From: Romanomermis culicivorax | Taxonomy: Eukaryota; Nematoda; Enoplea; Mermithida; Mermithidae | Assembly (NCBI GenBank): GCA_963922205.1 | Contig: CAWUHX010000090.1 | Coordinates: 744,001-808,000 of the forward strand | DNA: 64,000 bases | Reading direction: 5' to 3' | Shown: positions 31,685 to 43,177 of the stretch, in pieces | How positions within the stretch are numbered: position 1 is the first letter of the stretch | Layout: the number at the start of each line of letters is the position of its first letter | Notes under the pieces: generated by a model | The model's database searches: none | Seen by the model: the letters and a program-made list of their open reading frames with translations, nothing else | What the model was told of the DNA's origin: nothing | Translations under genes and position numbers: made by a program

Positions 31685-33409
31685 CTAAAAAGATTTCCCC
31701 AGCAGAACATGGAATATAAATTTAAGGCGAGATGTGGACACAATTTGAGGCCTACCAAGAGAATCTAATGCATCAATAGTGACGGCATTATGCTCAAGAA
31801 TAGAGGTATCAGTATTTATGTAGGGGCTGATGTAGTCATGCTGTATTTTATTACCTTTCTTAAAGTTAACCAGTAACACCAGATCATTTATGGTGATCTC
31901 ACCATGTTTGGCTTTCTTATCATAATAGGATTTACTGGTGGTTGCAGCTTTTTCCAGGTTTTCACTAACATTTTTATAAAGATTCAGATGAGATTGAGTG
32001 AGAATATGCTGATACGTGTCATAGTTTAAAGGTAAAGTTAGACGTTTTGTGCATTCATTATCAAATGTAATTCGAGGCTTGTGACCTCTCAACAATTTAA
32101 AAGGAAAATGACATGTGGCAGTGTGAGGAGTAGCATTATATGCAAAGACTGCATAGGGTAGGTAACATTCCCAATTATCAGGGCCTTCCATGGTATAGCT
32201 TTTAAGTTGAGAAATTAACGTTTGATTGAATTTCTCAATCATCCCATTGCACTGAGGATGAGCATGATAGTAGTGTCTAGCAATGGGTTGCGCATCACCA
32301 GTATTGATGTTCACCATGAGTTCATGAGTAAAGGTACGGGGATCACCAGGTAAGCTGAAGGCATCCTGATACCTTTTGAGTATCTTAATGGCTTCAGCCT
32401 TCTGAGTGGGCGAGACAAAGGTATTTTGAGTCATTTTTTGAAGAGCTAAGTGAAGTTTTTGAGAATCAGAAGTGTTAGGTAAAGAGTGATCTAATGCAGC
32501 AGGCTGGTGATCGGCTGGATCAGGCTCTGATGCAGCTACAGCAACATGAGAGAGGATATCCCATGAGCCAGTGTGCGACTTTTCCAGATAGTGCTTTACA
32601 ACAGCGACTACTTGGTCAGCGTGAAGCTTAAGACAGTTTTTAGAGTTATTGATAAACAGAAGTGTACAGGTTCAATTACAGATATTAATCACTGAAGTCT
32701 CTACGGGAAATTCTTTGCCATTAGAGGTATTAGGTGGAGGTTGAACTATAAGATTAGGTATGGATGCATCTGTTTGTGGAAAAACATGACCAAAAATCCA
32801 GTGTTGAGAATAAGGTTGAATCTTAACAGTAGCAGCAGCAACAATAAAGATACAATCCGCAAGTTCAGTGACAAATAGATTGTTGGAGTCAACAACTGTG
32901 GAAGTGTGGGTTTGAACAAGTTGATCAGAGGATTCAGGTTCAATCTCTTCAACTTGCTCATCACTTTCAGATGATGGATAGTTTGAAGATTGGGCGTGAA
33001 TCAGAATTTCTTCAGTGATAGGTTCTTAAAGACTGGTGAGAGTAGAGATTATTTCAGGTGAGTTAGGCAGGTATCTAGGAATTACAGTAAGAGATTGCCA
33101 TTTATTGGCTATCTCAACGTATCTTTGCTTAAAGTTCAGAATGGCTTGGACATCAGGATGAGTCAGAAAGTCAGTACCAATGATGCACTGGTCCCCAGTG
33201 TCATCATCAAGAATGACACATTTGACAAGATATTGACCAAAATCAGATTCCATGGTAAATAGAACCAGACCATGGGTCATTACCACTGCTCCATCTGGGC
33301 CACAGACAGGTAGAGGGGTATCTATTTTTTCAAAGGCTCTTCTAACAAGGCCAGATGATAATACAGAACACTGAGCACTGGTATCGATGAGAGTGTTTGC
33401 AGTTACCAT
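31685..33409 (-). pseudogene. Gypsy-2 protease-pol remnant with RT/RH/IN core deleted
   Basis: The protease part (33026-33409) has LIDTSAQCSVLS (DTS in place of DTG) and CIIGTDFL, the two halves of a retropepsin. The linker 32435-33020 is readable but has stops. The last open part (31685-32434) begins like the segment before Gypsy RT (FTHELMVNINTGDAQPIARH). Within a few residues it is at the C-terminal part of integrase (HPQCNGMIEKFNQ, LPYAVFAYNATPHTAT, FKLLRG). The whole RT catalytic domain, RNase H and the integrase HHCC and first two acidic residues are missing. The remnant cannot replicate by itself. The pogo element splits the protease from its upstream strand (34023 onward). Confidence 0.8.
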
Positions 33410-34020
33410 ATTTATTCCAATAAACGGCGTGCTGTTTATTATTTCAATGCCTTATTTGCTGCGCCATTTATTAGAGGGCGCCGTTAATTAGAGGGCGCTG
33501 TTAAATATATTTTTCACGAAGTTTGGGTTTGCTTTTCCATTTAATAATTCATAAAACAATGTGTGATCCATTGAAAAATGATTTTTCTTACTCTGGATTC
33601 CGATATATTCAATCGACTTGCAACTGGACGGTTTCCTTCCTTTTCCGCTGCAGTGACAGCAGAAAGTTTGAAATCCAAAGAATATTTCTTTTTTGACACC
33701 GTTTTATCAACATGAGTTTCATCAATAATATTTTCCATGATAATAAAGAAAGAAATTCAACACATTAAGTAATGACCACAAGAAAACAAAATTTGCATTC
33801 ACTACTGTTAACAGTTAACGCTGGTCTACAGTTTACACTGACATTTGGTACCTAAATTTCTCTATTAAACGGTGCACCGGATGTTGCGACATGGAATCCT
33901 CTAATAAGCGGCGCGCCGTTTATTGGAGGGCCCTGTCTATTACTTTTTCCAGCTTGTAGTCGCGCCGTTTATTAGAGGGCGCTGCTTATTAGAGGGTGCT
34001 GTTTATTAGAATAAATACGG
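33406..34020. mobile_element. Pogo-type (Tc1/mariner) non-autonomous element
   Basis: TIRs CCATATTTATTCCAATAAAC and CCGTATTTATTCTAATAAAC, flanked by TA (33404-33405, 34021-34022). TTTATTAGAGGGCGCTG words recur inside the ends. 615 bp, with only a DNA-binding-domain fragment. It interrupts the Gypsy-2 protease frame. Confidence 0.85.
33541..33738 (-). pseudogene. Pogo transposase N-terminal HTH fragment
   Basis: 65 codons with KKKYSLDFKLSAVTAAEKEG, NRPVASRLNISESRVRK, the KxYxxxFKLxVVxxAxxxGNRxAAxxFxVxExxVRxW pattern of the Psq/CENP-B-N-like helix-turn-helix found at the start of pogo/Tigger transposases. It stops at position 65; no DDE domain follows, so it is a relic carried by the small TIR element. 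Confidence 0.7.
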
Positions 34021-34022
34021 TA

Positions 34023-35390
34023 TGCGTCCAATTTTGATAGGAATCAGAAAGGCATTAGTAGGCAGGTAATTTTGTATATAGTTATCAGAGACAGGAGTAC
34101 AGTTACCTATATGGCATATTGCTGGGTATGCGATCCAAGGGTCATTCCCTGAGATGTTTTCCACATCCCAACTAATAATATCAGGAGAGAAGAGAGTGGC
34201 ATTAGCAGATCTATCAGACTTAGAATCAGTTTGTACCATGTTAGCAGAAGGTGGTTGAGAAACTATTTCAGATTGTTGACTGGGTTCGGAGGTATTAGAA
34301 GTCAGAGTCTGAGATTGAAGAGGAGGTAAGGCAAGAGGACTAGAGGTTGTCTCAGTTAGGTGTCTACTATTAGGAGAAAACTCAGCCCAAGGATTTGCCA
34401 GAGCAGTACCATTGGCATAAGTGTGATACTCAATAGGAAAGTTACTGAGGAGCAGAAGTGATAACGTTGCAAACATCAGCATCAGGGTTAGCATATGTGT
34501 TCAAATACAAACCACAACTGAAAAGGTAATAAGAGGTTCCTCTATTACTGTAGCTGCCTCTATTGTTTCTCCAATTTAGGGTGATGCAAACATCATTGCC
34601 AAAGTTTGGATTGTAATGGTTTTGATACCTATTAGCAGTGTAAGGAACTATTTGACAATCAAAAGAAAGTTGAGTTTGAGGATTGATGCACTTTAACCAT
34701 TTGCAATCTGCAGTGTTGTGCGTGTTGCTCATATGAGCTTACCACTAACAACTGGTGGATTGAATAGATAAAGGTCGATTACGATCCCTACTCTGAGATC
34801 TATCATAGTGAGAGTGAAAGTCAGTACGATTGTCAGAATGTGAATGACCATGGCTACCTGGTGCCGAGAAGTCATGGTGAGCAGAGCTATTGTGACTTCT
34901 GTTAGTCAGATATTGAGAGCGAGAAGGTCGAGACTCAGAAGTGAAAACAGGTTGCCTATGATTATGAACTCTATCAGTGATTTGCTGAAGAAGATCAGTA
35001 ATCTTACCTACAGGAACAGTAGGTTCACTAAAGAGGACTCTAGGTTTATCAGAAGTAGAATTATCAGAAACAGGATTAGCAGAATGTGACTCTGGAAAAC
35101 GTCTTCTGTCATAACATCTCTGAGAAGGAGCAGTAGGAGGTTGAGGTTGAGATTGAGGATCAGCTTGATTGATAAGAATAGGTTGTTCTGCAGAACCAAT
35201 CTTGGCTTTCATAGCATCAAGAATCTTACAAGCTTCAGAAACAGCAGTGACAAGTTGTTGAACAGTAGAAAATTCCTGTGCATCATCACCAATTGAAATT
35301 TGGCAGAAAATAGGCATTTTCATCAAAAACCTCTTGATGACTTTCTGATGGCCGAATTTCTGATTCTTATCTTGAAAGAGAAGTTTTAGA
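34023..35390 (-). pseudogene. Gypsy-2 gag C-terminal region
   Basis: Open pieces at 34745-35326, 34442-34732 and 34023-34494. The first has a S/R/H-rich linker (HSHSDNRTDFHSHYDRSQSR). The second has an HNTADCKWLKC stretch resembling a damaged zinc knuckle. The third ends in an IPIKIGRI strand that normally leads into the retropepsin active site, which now lies beyond the pogo insert. Frame changes between the pieces show decay. Confidence 0.55.
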
Positions 35391-35462
35391 ATAGAATAGT
35401 TTATTTGTCATTAGAAAAAATACATTCACAAAAGAATAGAGAAAAAAATTATTATCACGAGC

Positions 35463-38400
35463 TTAAAGGCGATTAGTATCGCGCGGATATAAGCTCAAAA
35501 ACGCAATGCATCGTTTTTTAAATACATGAACATTAACGGCAGATGTAACATGACTAGGTAACTTATTCCACGTATCAATATATCTATTACAAAAATCTTT
35601 TTCAAGTAATCGTGAACAAAATTTTGTCTTATATAATTTATGTGGATTGTTAATACGATAATTAAATTTACTGTATACAAAAAAATTATTTGAGTCCAGA
35701 ATATTGTTAGAGATTATAGAATAAACATAGCATAAATCAGTTATAGTTCTCCTAAATTCAAGAGAATGCAGATTGGCGGACTCCAATCTTTCTTGATAAT
35801 TCCTAGAGTTAAAACCATATAATCGTTTTGTGAACCACCTCTGAACTTTCTCTACCCTTTGTATTTCACCCATTAGAGAAGGATTCCAAATAGGACTACC
35901 ATACTCAAGGATTGGGCGAACATAAGTTTTAAATGCCCTGATTTTCAATTCATTTATATTTGAGTTGAAACATTCAAAAATTAGATTTGATACCCTAGAA
36001 GCCTTCTTAATCATGTAATCACGGTGCGGAACAAAACTGAGTTTTTCATCAACATAAACACCAACATCTTTCATTTCAGTGACAGCATCAAGATCACATT
36101 CACCAGTTTTGTACTGATTTGATGGATTATTTTTCCCCAAATGTAAGACTGCACATTTCGGCAATGACATACTGAGTTGCCATTCCTCAGACCAATTATA
36201 GAAACTGTTTAAATCTTCCTGGATTAATACTGTATTACATGCATCATTAAAAATTTTAGCATCATCTGCAAATAGATAGAGATCACTTTTAATTATATCA
36301 CTCAGATCATTTATAAATATCAGGAACAATGTTGGACCTAACACACTTCCTTGAGGAACACCACTAATTATTGGAGTTGGAGCAGAAATGGTATTACTTA
36401 GTTTTACACATTGAGTTCTATTTGTAAGGAAGTCACAAATCCAATTCATTGTGAATTTATCAATTTTATATCCTTTTAATTTTTGTAAGAGCTTTGAATG
36501 TGAGACAGTATCAAATGCTTTCTTAAAATCAATGTATACAACATCAACAGGAACTTGATCATCCAACTTCTTAACCCACTTAGTTTTACATTCAAGAAGT
36601 TGTAGGACACGTGATTTATTCTTTCTGAATCCAAACTGCCTACTACTGAATAAGGCATATCTGTCAAAATGACCTACAATATCCTTATTAATTATTCCTT
36701 CCATGATTCTGCATGGTACACATTAAAGTGATATGGGCCTGTAGTTTTCAACTTTGCCACGGTCCCCTTTTTTGAAGATTGGAACAGTGTATGATGTTTT
36801 CCATAAATCATGTAATGTGCCAGTCGTATAAGAAACCTCAAAGATAATACTAAGAGGTTCGGCAAAAACAACGTGTAACCTTTTCAGAAAGTAGGCACAC
36901 AGACCATCAGGTCCAAGGGAAAATGTGGGTTTTATAGTCTGTTTTTTATAAAATGCTTCCAAATAGAAAAGTGACACAAATCAGTACTGTCGTCAAAATC
37001 GTTTACACGGAGTTTTTGCCGTAAAATTTTTTACTCAAAAAATTGTTAAAGGTAAGATTAGTATGCTCAGAAATTTTCAGACCTATATCGTATATTATTC
37101 ATTAGAAAATCGTGAAAATCTGAAATACTACTTGCTTTCGACTTTTATTATTTAGAAGCATTTCAAGAAAAACAGACTATAGATTTTTCAGTGTCAACAA
37201 AACTTTCATGAAATCAAATTTAACTGACTTGAAATATTCAAATCCTTTACCAGGAAAAGGAGGACTTTTTCCATCATCAACAGTAAAGACACATGCAAAA
37301 TATTTGTTGAAAATATCACATTTATCCAAATCACTACTAACTTCAATATTATGATAATGCAATGTAGGGATCATTTCCCGCTTTACAGTTTTGCTGTTGA
37401 CGAATTCATAGAACTTTTTTAAGGAGGGGTATTTAAATAGAGTTTCTTCTTTCTTAGCATAATGGATATTCATTTCATTTTTGAGTTTCTTTGAAATTAA
37501 CTTCAATCTGTTCTTGTTTTCAGTATTTCTGTTGTTGGCATATATAGTCCACAATTTACGTTTTCTCTTTTTTAGTCTTCTCAAAAATAAAGGTAGTTTT
37601 TCCCGCTTCACCTGTTCCTTTCTTCGTGGTACAGATTTATCAATAAAACCTGCTAAAACTCTTAGGAAGACTTGATAAAAATGATTGGGGGCAATGCAAT
37701 TATTGAAAAGAATATTCCAATCCACCTTTGCTAGTATGATCTGGAGAGATTGATAGTCAGCATGGTTAAAATCGTAAGGCTGAACATTATATATATCCTT
37801 TGACCTTGACTCGTGCTTTAGTCTCTGAAGAATATCAAATTTAACCATATTGTGATCACTGGTAGAAAAGTTTTCAGCAACAGTAACATTGCCTATCAAG
37901 TTTGGATGATTAGAGAACACCAGATCAAGAAAATTTTCTCCTCGAGTAGGGTCTAACACTAATTGTTCAAATCCCGAAATTAAGAAACTATTGTTGATGA
38001 CTTTAGAGAGATGGTCCATATTGTCTTGGTAGCCATAATTTTTCAGCAAGGGCAAATTGAAGTCGCCCAAGATAATATATCTATTATTATCCAACACAAG
38101 GGTTTCTACTAATCTGGCTAATTTATTCAATATATTGATATCATTTCTAGGTGGCCTGTAGAACAAAATGAATCTTATTTTGTCCAAGAATAAGGTTGTT
38201 TCGACAACTAGTACTTCAGGTAGAGAAAGTTCGTGTGGAATATTTACAAAACTCAAGTTTAACTTTTTGTGAGAAACAATAGCAACACCACCACCAGTCT
38301 GATTTATCCTATCACAGCGTAAGATACGATACTCAGAACTTTGACAAATGAGAGCATCCGGAAAGAACTCTGATAACCATGTTTCAGTTAAGAAAATCAT

Positions 38401-38529
38401 GTCATATTGACAAGTATTGAGTAGATCTGTAAATTCAGTTAATTTGTTCATTATGCTACGGGAATTGAATAAAAGACAATGAATTTCCTCAGTTTTTGAA
38501 CATTCAGTCTTCAGAGCTTTAATCCGCAA
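35463..38529 (-). pseudogene. CR1-like ORF2: endonuclease and reverse transcriptase
   Basis: 38529-37177 is an APE-type endonuclease (LLFNSRSIMNKL, LTETWLS, RCDRINQTGGGVAIV, ILGDFNLP, STSDHNMVKFDI). After a ~200 bp R5 insertion the RT begins (SLGPDGLCAYFLK, VPIFKKGDR, ENYRPISL). A TAA at about 36722 follows, then the same frame goes on (36704-35463) with VVYIDFKKAFDTVSH, GVPQGSVLGPTLFLIFINDL and LFADDAKIF, the FADD box carrying the catalytic aspartates, and a typical C-terminal thumb-like region (LEYGSPIWNPS). Two independent lesions make it non-functional. Clade call CR1/Jockey is from the RT motifs and the 3' tail. Confidence 0.8.
36965..37175. repeat. R5 dispersed repeat interrupting the CR1-like ORF
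   Basis: Separates the endonuclease end from the RT start. It shares blocks with 18000-18270 and 28545-28640. The CR1 reading is recognisable on either side, so this is an insertion. Confidence 0.55.
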
Positions 38530-38535
38530 TGCTTC

Positions 38536-39987
38536 TCATGCACGATAAATTTTGTTACCTCTTTTAAAAAGTACACCTCTAGTATAATCAATTGCTTGAA
38601 CGTAAGTCATGACTTGGCTGAGAAAAACAGCCGGGTCTTCCCCAGAGCTCGGTGTCATCAAGTTTAACTCACATTGGAGAGTCATCTTATCACAGGTGGG
38701 AGCAAGGGAGAACATTAACATATGCTTAGCTTCTTCATAATCATTCATATCGTGAATGGTATCACTAGGAGCATCACAAGTTAGTCTGGGAAGTGGGCTT
38801 ATCTTAACATAATTACTTAAATCAAAACTGATCTCACTTTCGAGATGAATGAAGAACCATAATAATTTCTTATCACGGATAGCTTTGCTAATGTAGAGAG
38901 GAGTCATATTCTTTACTATTCCTTCAATTCAGCTTTCCTCATCATGATGTGATGGGTAGCAAATGTCAGTGGTGTGGTAACCATAGTTATGTGAAAAATT
39001 TACAGGAGGATAGTCAGAAAAATCAGGAGGAGGAACAGTATGTGAGGAATTATGAGGTCTTAGAGTGAAGTATACGCTCTTCTTCGATTACGGAAGAATC
39101 CCAGTGACTAGGAGGATTAGATTGCTCAGAATTGTGAGTTTTTAACTTAATTGTAGGAGCTATAGCAGGTATGTGAGACGTTACAGGTACAGTAGTAGTA
39201 GCAGGTACACTATGAGAAGCGAGATGTTCAGGTTGAAGTACAGAGAGAGAGGAGGATTACTTAAATTACTTGTGTGATTTATGGCAGAAGAATTAGCAGA
39301 ATTAGCAGAAACTAGAAGCTTAATTTGTTCCATCAGAATACTTAGAGTAGCAGACATGGTGGCAGTTTCATTATGGTGCTTCGCCTGAAGTTCATTCAGG
39401 AGTCACAAATTTCGTTCCTCACTTTCTCGGGCTTTGTCTTCGACAAAACCGAGAATTTGATTAAAAGTAGCAGTACTGGGGATATTTTGTGTAACTGACT
39501 TAGTAGCTTCTGCCAGGGCAGTTAGCTGTGCTGAAGCTTCCAATCAAAAATTTTCAATCTCAGCTGTACAGGCATCACTGATGCTTTTAGGCTGGGGTTT
39601 CTTACTCTTACGAGGGTGAGATGAGGGCAGTAGTGAATAATCAACATTTGCAGAATCAGAATCAGAAGAAACAGGTTGAAGGGAAGTTTGTTGAGAGCTT
39701 GAATTAGCACAACCCAATAGCGACAGCTGAATTTGCAAGGCAATGTTTGCTTGAGAACCAGTGACCCCAATAGGAGCAGTTGCCGATTGCAAAATCGGAG
39801 CTGCAATGGACTGAGGCAGTGGAGCCAAGGAAACTGGATTATCAGGAGTAGTTTGAGCTGAATTCAGAAGGTTAATTACATAAGATGACTGAGCAGTTGA
39901 ATTTTGAGGTACCTGAGATTGATTACTGGGCGCCAGATTTGCCAATAATTGCGCCTGATCTACAGAATCCTGTGGACCCGATCCCAC
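38536..39987 (-). pseudogene. Gypsy-2 gag N-terminal region
   Basis: 39544-39987 begins ATG and is Q/S/P-rich (N-terminal Gag-like, low complexity). 38536-38907 has a more structured segment (TPSSGEDPAVFLSQVMTYV) and ends at the CR1-like insertion. The stretch between (38908-39543) has stops. No gag domain could be named with certainty; position between the 5' LTR and protease is the main evidence. Confidence 0.5.
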
Positions 39988-40281
39988 CTGTGGTGAAGTG
40001 AGAGTTGAGGGTGCAACTATCTGGGCATCTTGTGCCAGTTAGGCAGAAGCAAAAGTACTTGAGGACTCAGAGGCAAATAGTGAAGGGCTATGTGCCATGG
40101 GAGCAACTAGCAAAGCACTATTCATCGATGGGGTACAAGGAATTTTTTGGAAATTGGTTAGCATTTTATAGTAACCTGGAAAGTATCCTAAGGCAGATGT
40201 CCTACTAGGTCTAGCCTCTAGAATTTAGTTGGAAGTTAAGGAAACTAGGCCTCAATGCAGAGAAGATAAGTACTTGACAAA

Positions 40282-40298
40282 CCTAAATGGATCACCAA
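40282..40298 (-). other. Gypsy-2 putative primer-binding site
   Basis: On the element strand TTGGTGATCCATTTAGG follows the CA end of the 5' LTR by one base and begins with TGG, as a site pairing to a tRNA CCA end would. The tRNA species is not assigned. Confidence 0.5.
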
Positions 40299-40655
40299 TG
40301 CTATATAATTTTCCTACTTTTAATTTTGTTGAGACTCTCATTTGGTGATCCACCAAAAATTTTTAAGGTTTGATTCTGAGTTCAAAATGATTTTGGCAGG
40401 AGTTTTGTCCAAGAGGTTCAGAGATTAATCTTAAGACTTACCTAGCATTGGGCCGAGGCACATATGCCTCTTGAAATTCAGACAAACGCTCAAAATATTT
40501 CACAAATCAGAATATTCTAAATTGAGAAACCTTTGATTTCTCAATTTAAAAAATTTATTATGGTGGTGGGAAAATAGTGCAGCCGTGGTTTATTTATAGA
40601 GATGACCAGACAGCAAGAATATAAAAACGAATAATAATGATTCACTGACCGAAAT

Positions 40656-41587
40656 CAGTGTTACCAACTTCTGCCTTCAAAATCCCCAAAAAACCCCCAA
40701 TTTTGGGAAAAAACCCCAAAGTTTTCAAAACGTATATGTATGGAACAATGCTCAATTTAGCATAATTGTATGATAAAACAACACATTCTTCAAAATTTTT
40801 ATTCAAATTTCATCCAAAACTTCATCGACTTCATTAGCACACACATTATCATCATTATCATTTTCAAACTTTTTAAAATCGTACATTTTTACATTGAAGT
40901 TTTTCAATATTGACTGAGTTACATTCATGGAAAAACAACTTTCACCACGCAGAGCTAAACAATAATGAACAGTCAAAATTCCATCGAGCATTTCAACACT
41001 CATACGATTTTTTGGGCTTTCTGAATTTTGGGTCACTTCTGTTTCGGAGAATCATCTGACTCAGATTGGTTGCTGCTGTCGTCAATATGAATAGGACTAT
41101 GAGCACTATCTTCGTCCGACATTATGTTATTATTAATCTTAAAACAAATAGCATAATATTATCAATTATACTGTTTTTCTGCGATGCGACATCATTTTCT
41201 TGATAGACATAATGTATGAGCCTAAAACGTTTTTCCTAATTTTCAAAAAATTCTTAATTCCCTAGAAAACGCTGAAAAACGTCCGAATACTCGATAAACT
41301 CTCAATAATTAGTAAAGAGTCCGAAAAATCTTCATAGTTGCAAAAAAAATATTAGACTAAAAAAGGAGAAAAGGCACTAAAGAAAAACGGTGATGATGAA
41401 TGATACTTTGTAAAAAATACAGTATTCTACTTTAAAAAGTAATTACTATTTGCTGAACAGAATCCCCAAAAAAACCCGAATTTAAAAAAACCCGAAGAAA
41501 ACCCCACACTATGTAAAACCCCAAAAAAACCTCAAATTGAAAAAAAACCCCAAATTTTGGGGAAAAACCCCACAGTTGGCAACACTG
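40656..41587. mobile_element. hAT-type transposon remnant with 8-bp duplication
   Basis: Ends CAGTGTTACCAAC and CAGTGTTGCCAAC (reverse complement), flanked by ACCGAAAT at 40648-40655 and 41588-41595. The 8-bp duplication and CAG-TG termini are diagnostic of hAT. Subterminal regions are full of AACCCC/GGGGTTTT words. 932 bp. Confidence 0.9.
40803..41036 (-). pseudogene. hAT transposase C-terminal fragment
   Basis: 77 codons including MSVEMLDGILTVHYCLALRG and FSMNVTQSILKNFNVKMYDF, the type of C-terminal dimerisation-region sequence found at the end of hAT transposases (short helix, then a tail after the last catalytic residue), followed by an acidic tail. Everything upstream of it, including the catalytic residues, is absent. 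It sits inside the CAGTGTT element. Confidence 0.55.
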
Positions 41588-41743
41588 ACCGAAATTCCAC
41601 CACACAATGACTACAGTAATTGCATCGCCCAGTTTGAATTAAGATGGCATGCATGAGACATGCTCATCTTTGGTTGTAAAGATCAGAGAGTTATAAAGTG
41701 ACATTAAGAGAGTTGTGGCAGACTGAAAAATGTCACTACAACA

Positions 41744-42470
41744 CACATTAGCCTGCTGTATGTAGCTTGATTTCTGATGCTCAATTGCATCCGAAAAACG
41801 TAAATACATCCCGTCTGGCTCCATTTGCAGGGAATTTCTTCTCTTAGTTCTGTGAAGCTGTGCAGGATATCGAGTGGGAAATTCTATAGAGGACTTCAAA
41901 AGAAATAAATTGTTCAAAACTGTTGAATTTCGAATTTTTCCGAGCACTACCTGATCAAGCTGAATGCGATTTGGGACAGAAAATCCCTTTTCCCTCATGC
42001 TGATTTGTCAGCAGAAAAGCTCTTATTTCGAGATTCACTTTATTTTTAGGTACAAAGAATCAATGAGAACTTTTCATACAACATATTTCTCGATTTCACG
42101 CATTCCTCAGTTTGAATAAATGCAGCTTGAGTTTTGACGACACGCAGCTGATCAAAAGTTAGTTTGGCTTGTGGTTTATAATTTAATGTAGAAAGAGTTG
42201 ACCTGCAACCATGTTCGGCTGTTTATATTGAGTGGATTCTGTCAATGTTTTTTTCAATCATTATGGACAAAATCCGGTCAACAGAAGATGTTATGTGAGG
42301 CGGGTTTGATATTGATCGGTCGATTAGATTGAGAATACAGTAAACATGTTATTTTCTAGTCAGTTTCAACAGAATATGCAGACGTTGTTCTCAAAATAGG
42401 TTAAAAAAGACATCCGACCAGTTAAAGCAGCTTCTCTACCAAATTTTTGAACTTATGATTTGCTCTTTTA
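41744..42470. other. Intergenic between two LTR elements
   Basis: No gene I can name. The minus-strand frame 41744-41998 (MREKGFSVPNRIQLDQV..., about 85 codons outside the LTR) has mixed, protein-like composition but no family signature; it may be an exon cut by the Gypsy-2 insertion or chance. Confidence 0.35.
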
Positions 42471-42716
42471 GGGGCCAACTATACTTCACCATGGCGCTGT
42501 ATGGTGCCGTACGGCACCACATTTAGCTGCTATACTTCGCCGCACGTGCCGTGCGGTGCCGTGCGGCACCTGATGAATGGCTGCTATACTCCATGCCGTT
42601 GGTAAATGATAATGACTAAATGAAAATGATGAGTAGCGGTTACACTTACGTGCCGTACGGCACTGTACGGCGCTGTAAGGCACCGTATGGTGCCGTACGG
42701 CGAAGTATATGCTTGC
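42471..42716. mobile_element. GCCGTACGGC-rich palindromic small element
   Basis: Ends CCAACTATACTTCACC and, from the right, GCATATACTTCGCC. The interior is a run of GTGCCGTACGGCACC, TGCCGTGCGGTGCCG and related self-complementary words. Very high CpG against an AT-rich background. 58035-58250 has the same type of ends around GCCGGATGCCGG words. Confidence 0.55.
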
Positions 42717-42856
42717 AAAATGCTTGCAAATACCTGGATCTTTTTATTCAGTTTTTTTCTAAAATTTCTTTGATGCTATTCCCTTTAAAATTAAAATTTT
42801 CCCGCCAATTCTCTCTCGTTGATGCATTCAATGATTATCTCGGATAGGTCTATGCA

Positions 42857-42862
42857 CATACA
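42857..42862. repeat. Target duplication of Gypsy-1 (left)
   Basis: CATACA directly precedes the repeated terminus (42863) and also directly follows the other terminus (57975-57980). The shared word extends to CACATACA. Confidence 0.65.
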
Positions 42863-43177
42863 GCGTAACAAAAACGACGCTAATTTTTGATGATAAGAGG
42901 TGCGTGAGCGCACCAAAAATAGCCATGTGCTCGTGGAGCACGACTGGCGGAAGTTTTTAGCTAAAGGGCCTACTGTAGCCCGCGTTTGTAAAGAAATAAA
43001 AATACAACAAAACGAAGCATAGAAAATGCATGAAAAATATAAAAACGAACGTAAAATGCATGTGTAAAAATGAAATAAACAAACGCATGATCGAGTAATA
43101 AACGAAACATGAAAAAATAACAAAATGTCGGCATGATCGGAATCACGTGACGTTGGAGAATTGAGCGGCACGTGACA
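42863..43177 (-). repeat. Gypsy-1 3' terminal repeat
   Basis: On the element strand starts TGTCACGTGCCGCTC and ends GTTACGC. No AATAAA lies inside. Compared with Gypsy-1b and the 5' end, it may be only the first third (U3) of a longer LTR. The upstream sequence has no strong polypurine tract (GAAGGACCGCCG directly abuts). Confidence 0.8.

Larger units (their letters stand above)
35395..38535 (-). mobile_element. CR1/Jockey-like non-LTR retrotransposon, 5' truncated
   Basis: Inserted in Gypsy-2 gag. Minus strand: an endonuclease ORF then RT. The 3' end has CTATTCTATTCTA short repeats rather than a poly(A) tail, as in CR1-type elements. The gag frame resumes on either side (38536 and 35390). 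No clear target duplication was found. An R5 repeat (about 36975-37175) and an in-frame TAA near 36722 break the ORF. Confidence 0.75.
29550..41743 (-). mobile_element. Gypsy-2 LTR retrotransposon, decayed and internally deleted
   Basis: The left LTR (29550-30058, the 3' LTR) and right LTR (40299-41743 including a 932-bp hAT and its duplication, the 5' LTR) are both TG...CA and about 505-509 bp. A polypurine tract AAGAGGGGAGGGG (minus strand) abuts the 3' LTR. A TTGGTGATCCATTTAGG primer-site-like sequence abuts the 5' LTR. On the minus strand the order is gag (39987-34442, split), protease (34023 then 33409), and a pol remnant that jumps from the start of RT to the end of integrase. Insertions are pogo 33406-34020, CR1-like about 35395-38535 and hAT 40656-41587. 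Clear flanking target duplications are not seen (CACAT lies close to both ends but two bases off on the left). Confidence 0.85.
40299..41743 (-). repeat. Gypsy-2 5' LTR, split by a hAT element
   Basis: LTR halves 40299-40655 and 41588-41743; homologous to 29550-30058. 41639-41743 of this LTR reads open on the minus strand and fuses with flanking DNA to 41998, but with no recognisable domain. Confidence 0.85.

Noticed and set aside
41639-41998. 119-codon frame crossing the Gypsy-2 LTR border as a host gene
   Set aside because: The first ~85 codons have plausible composition, but there is no domain or splice support, and the remainder is LTR sequence.
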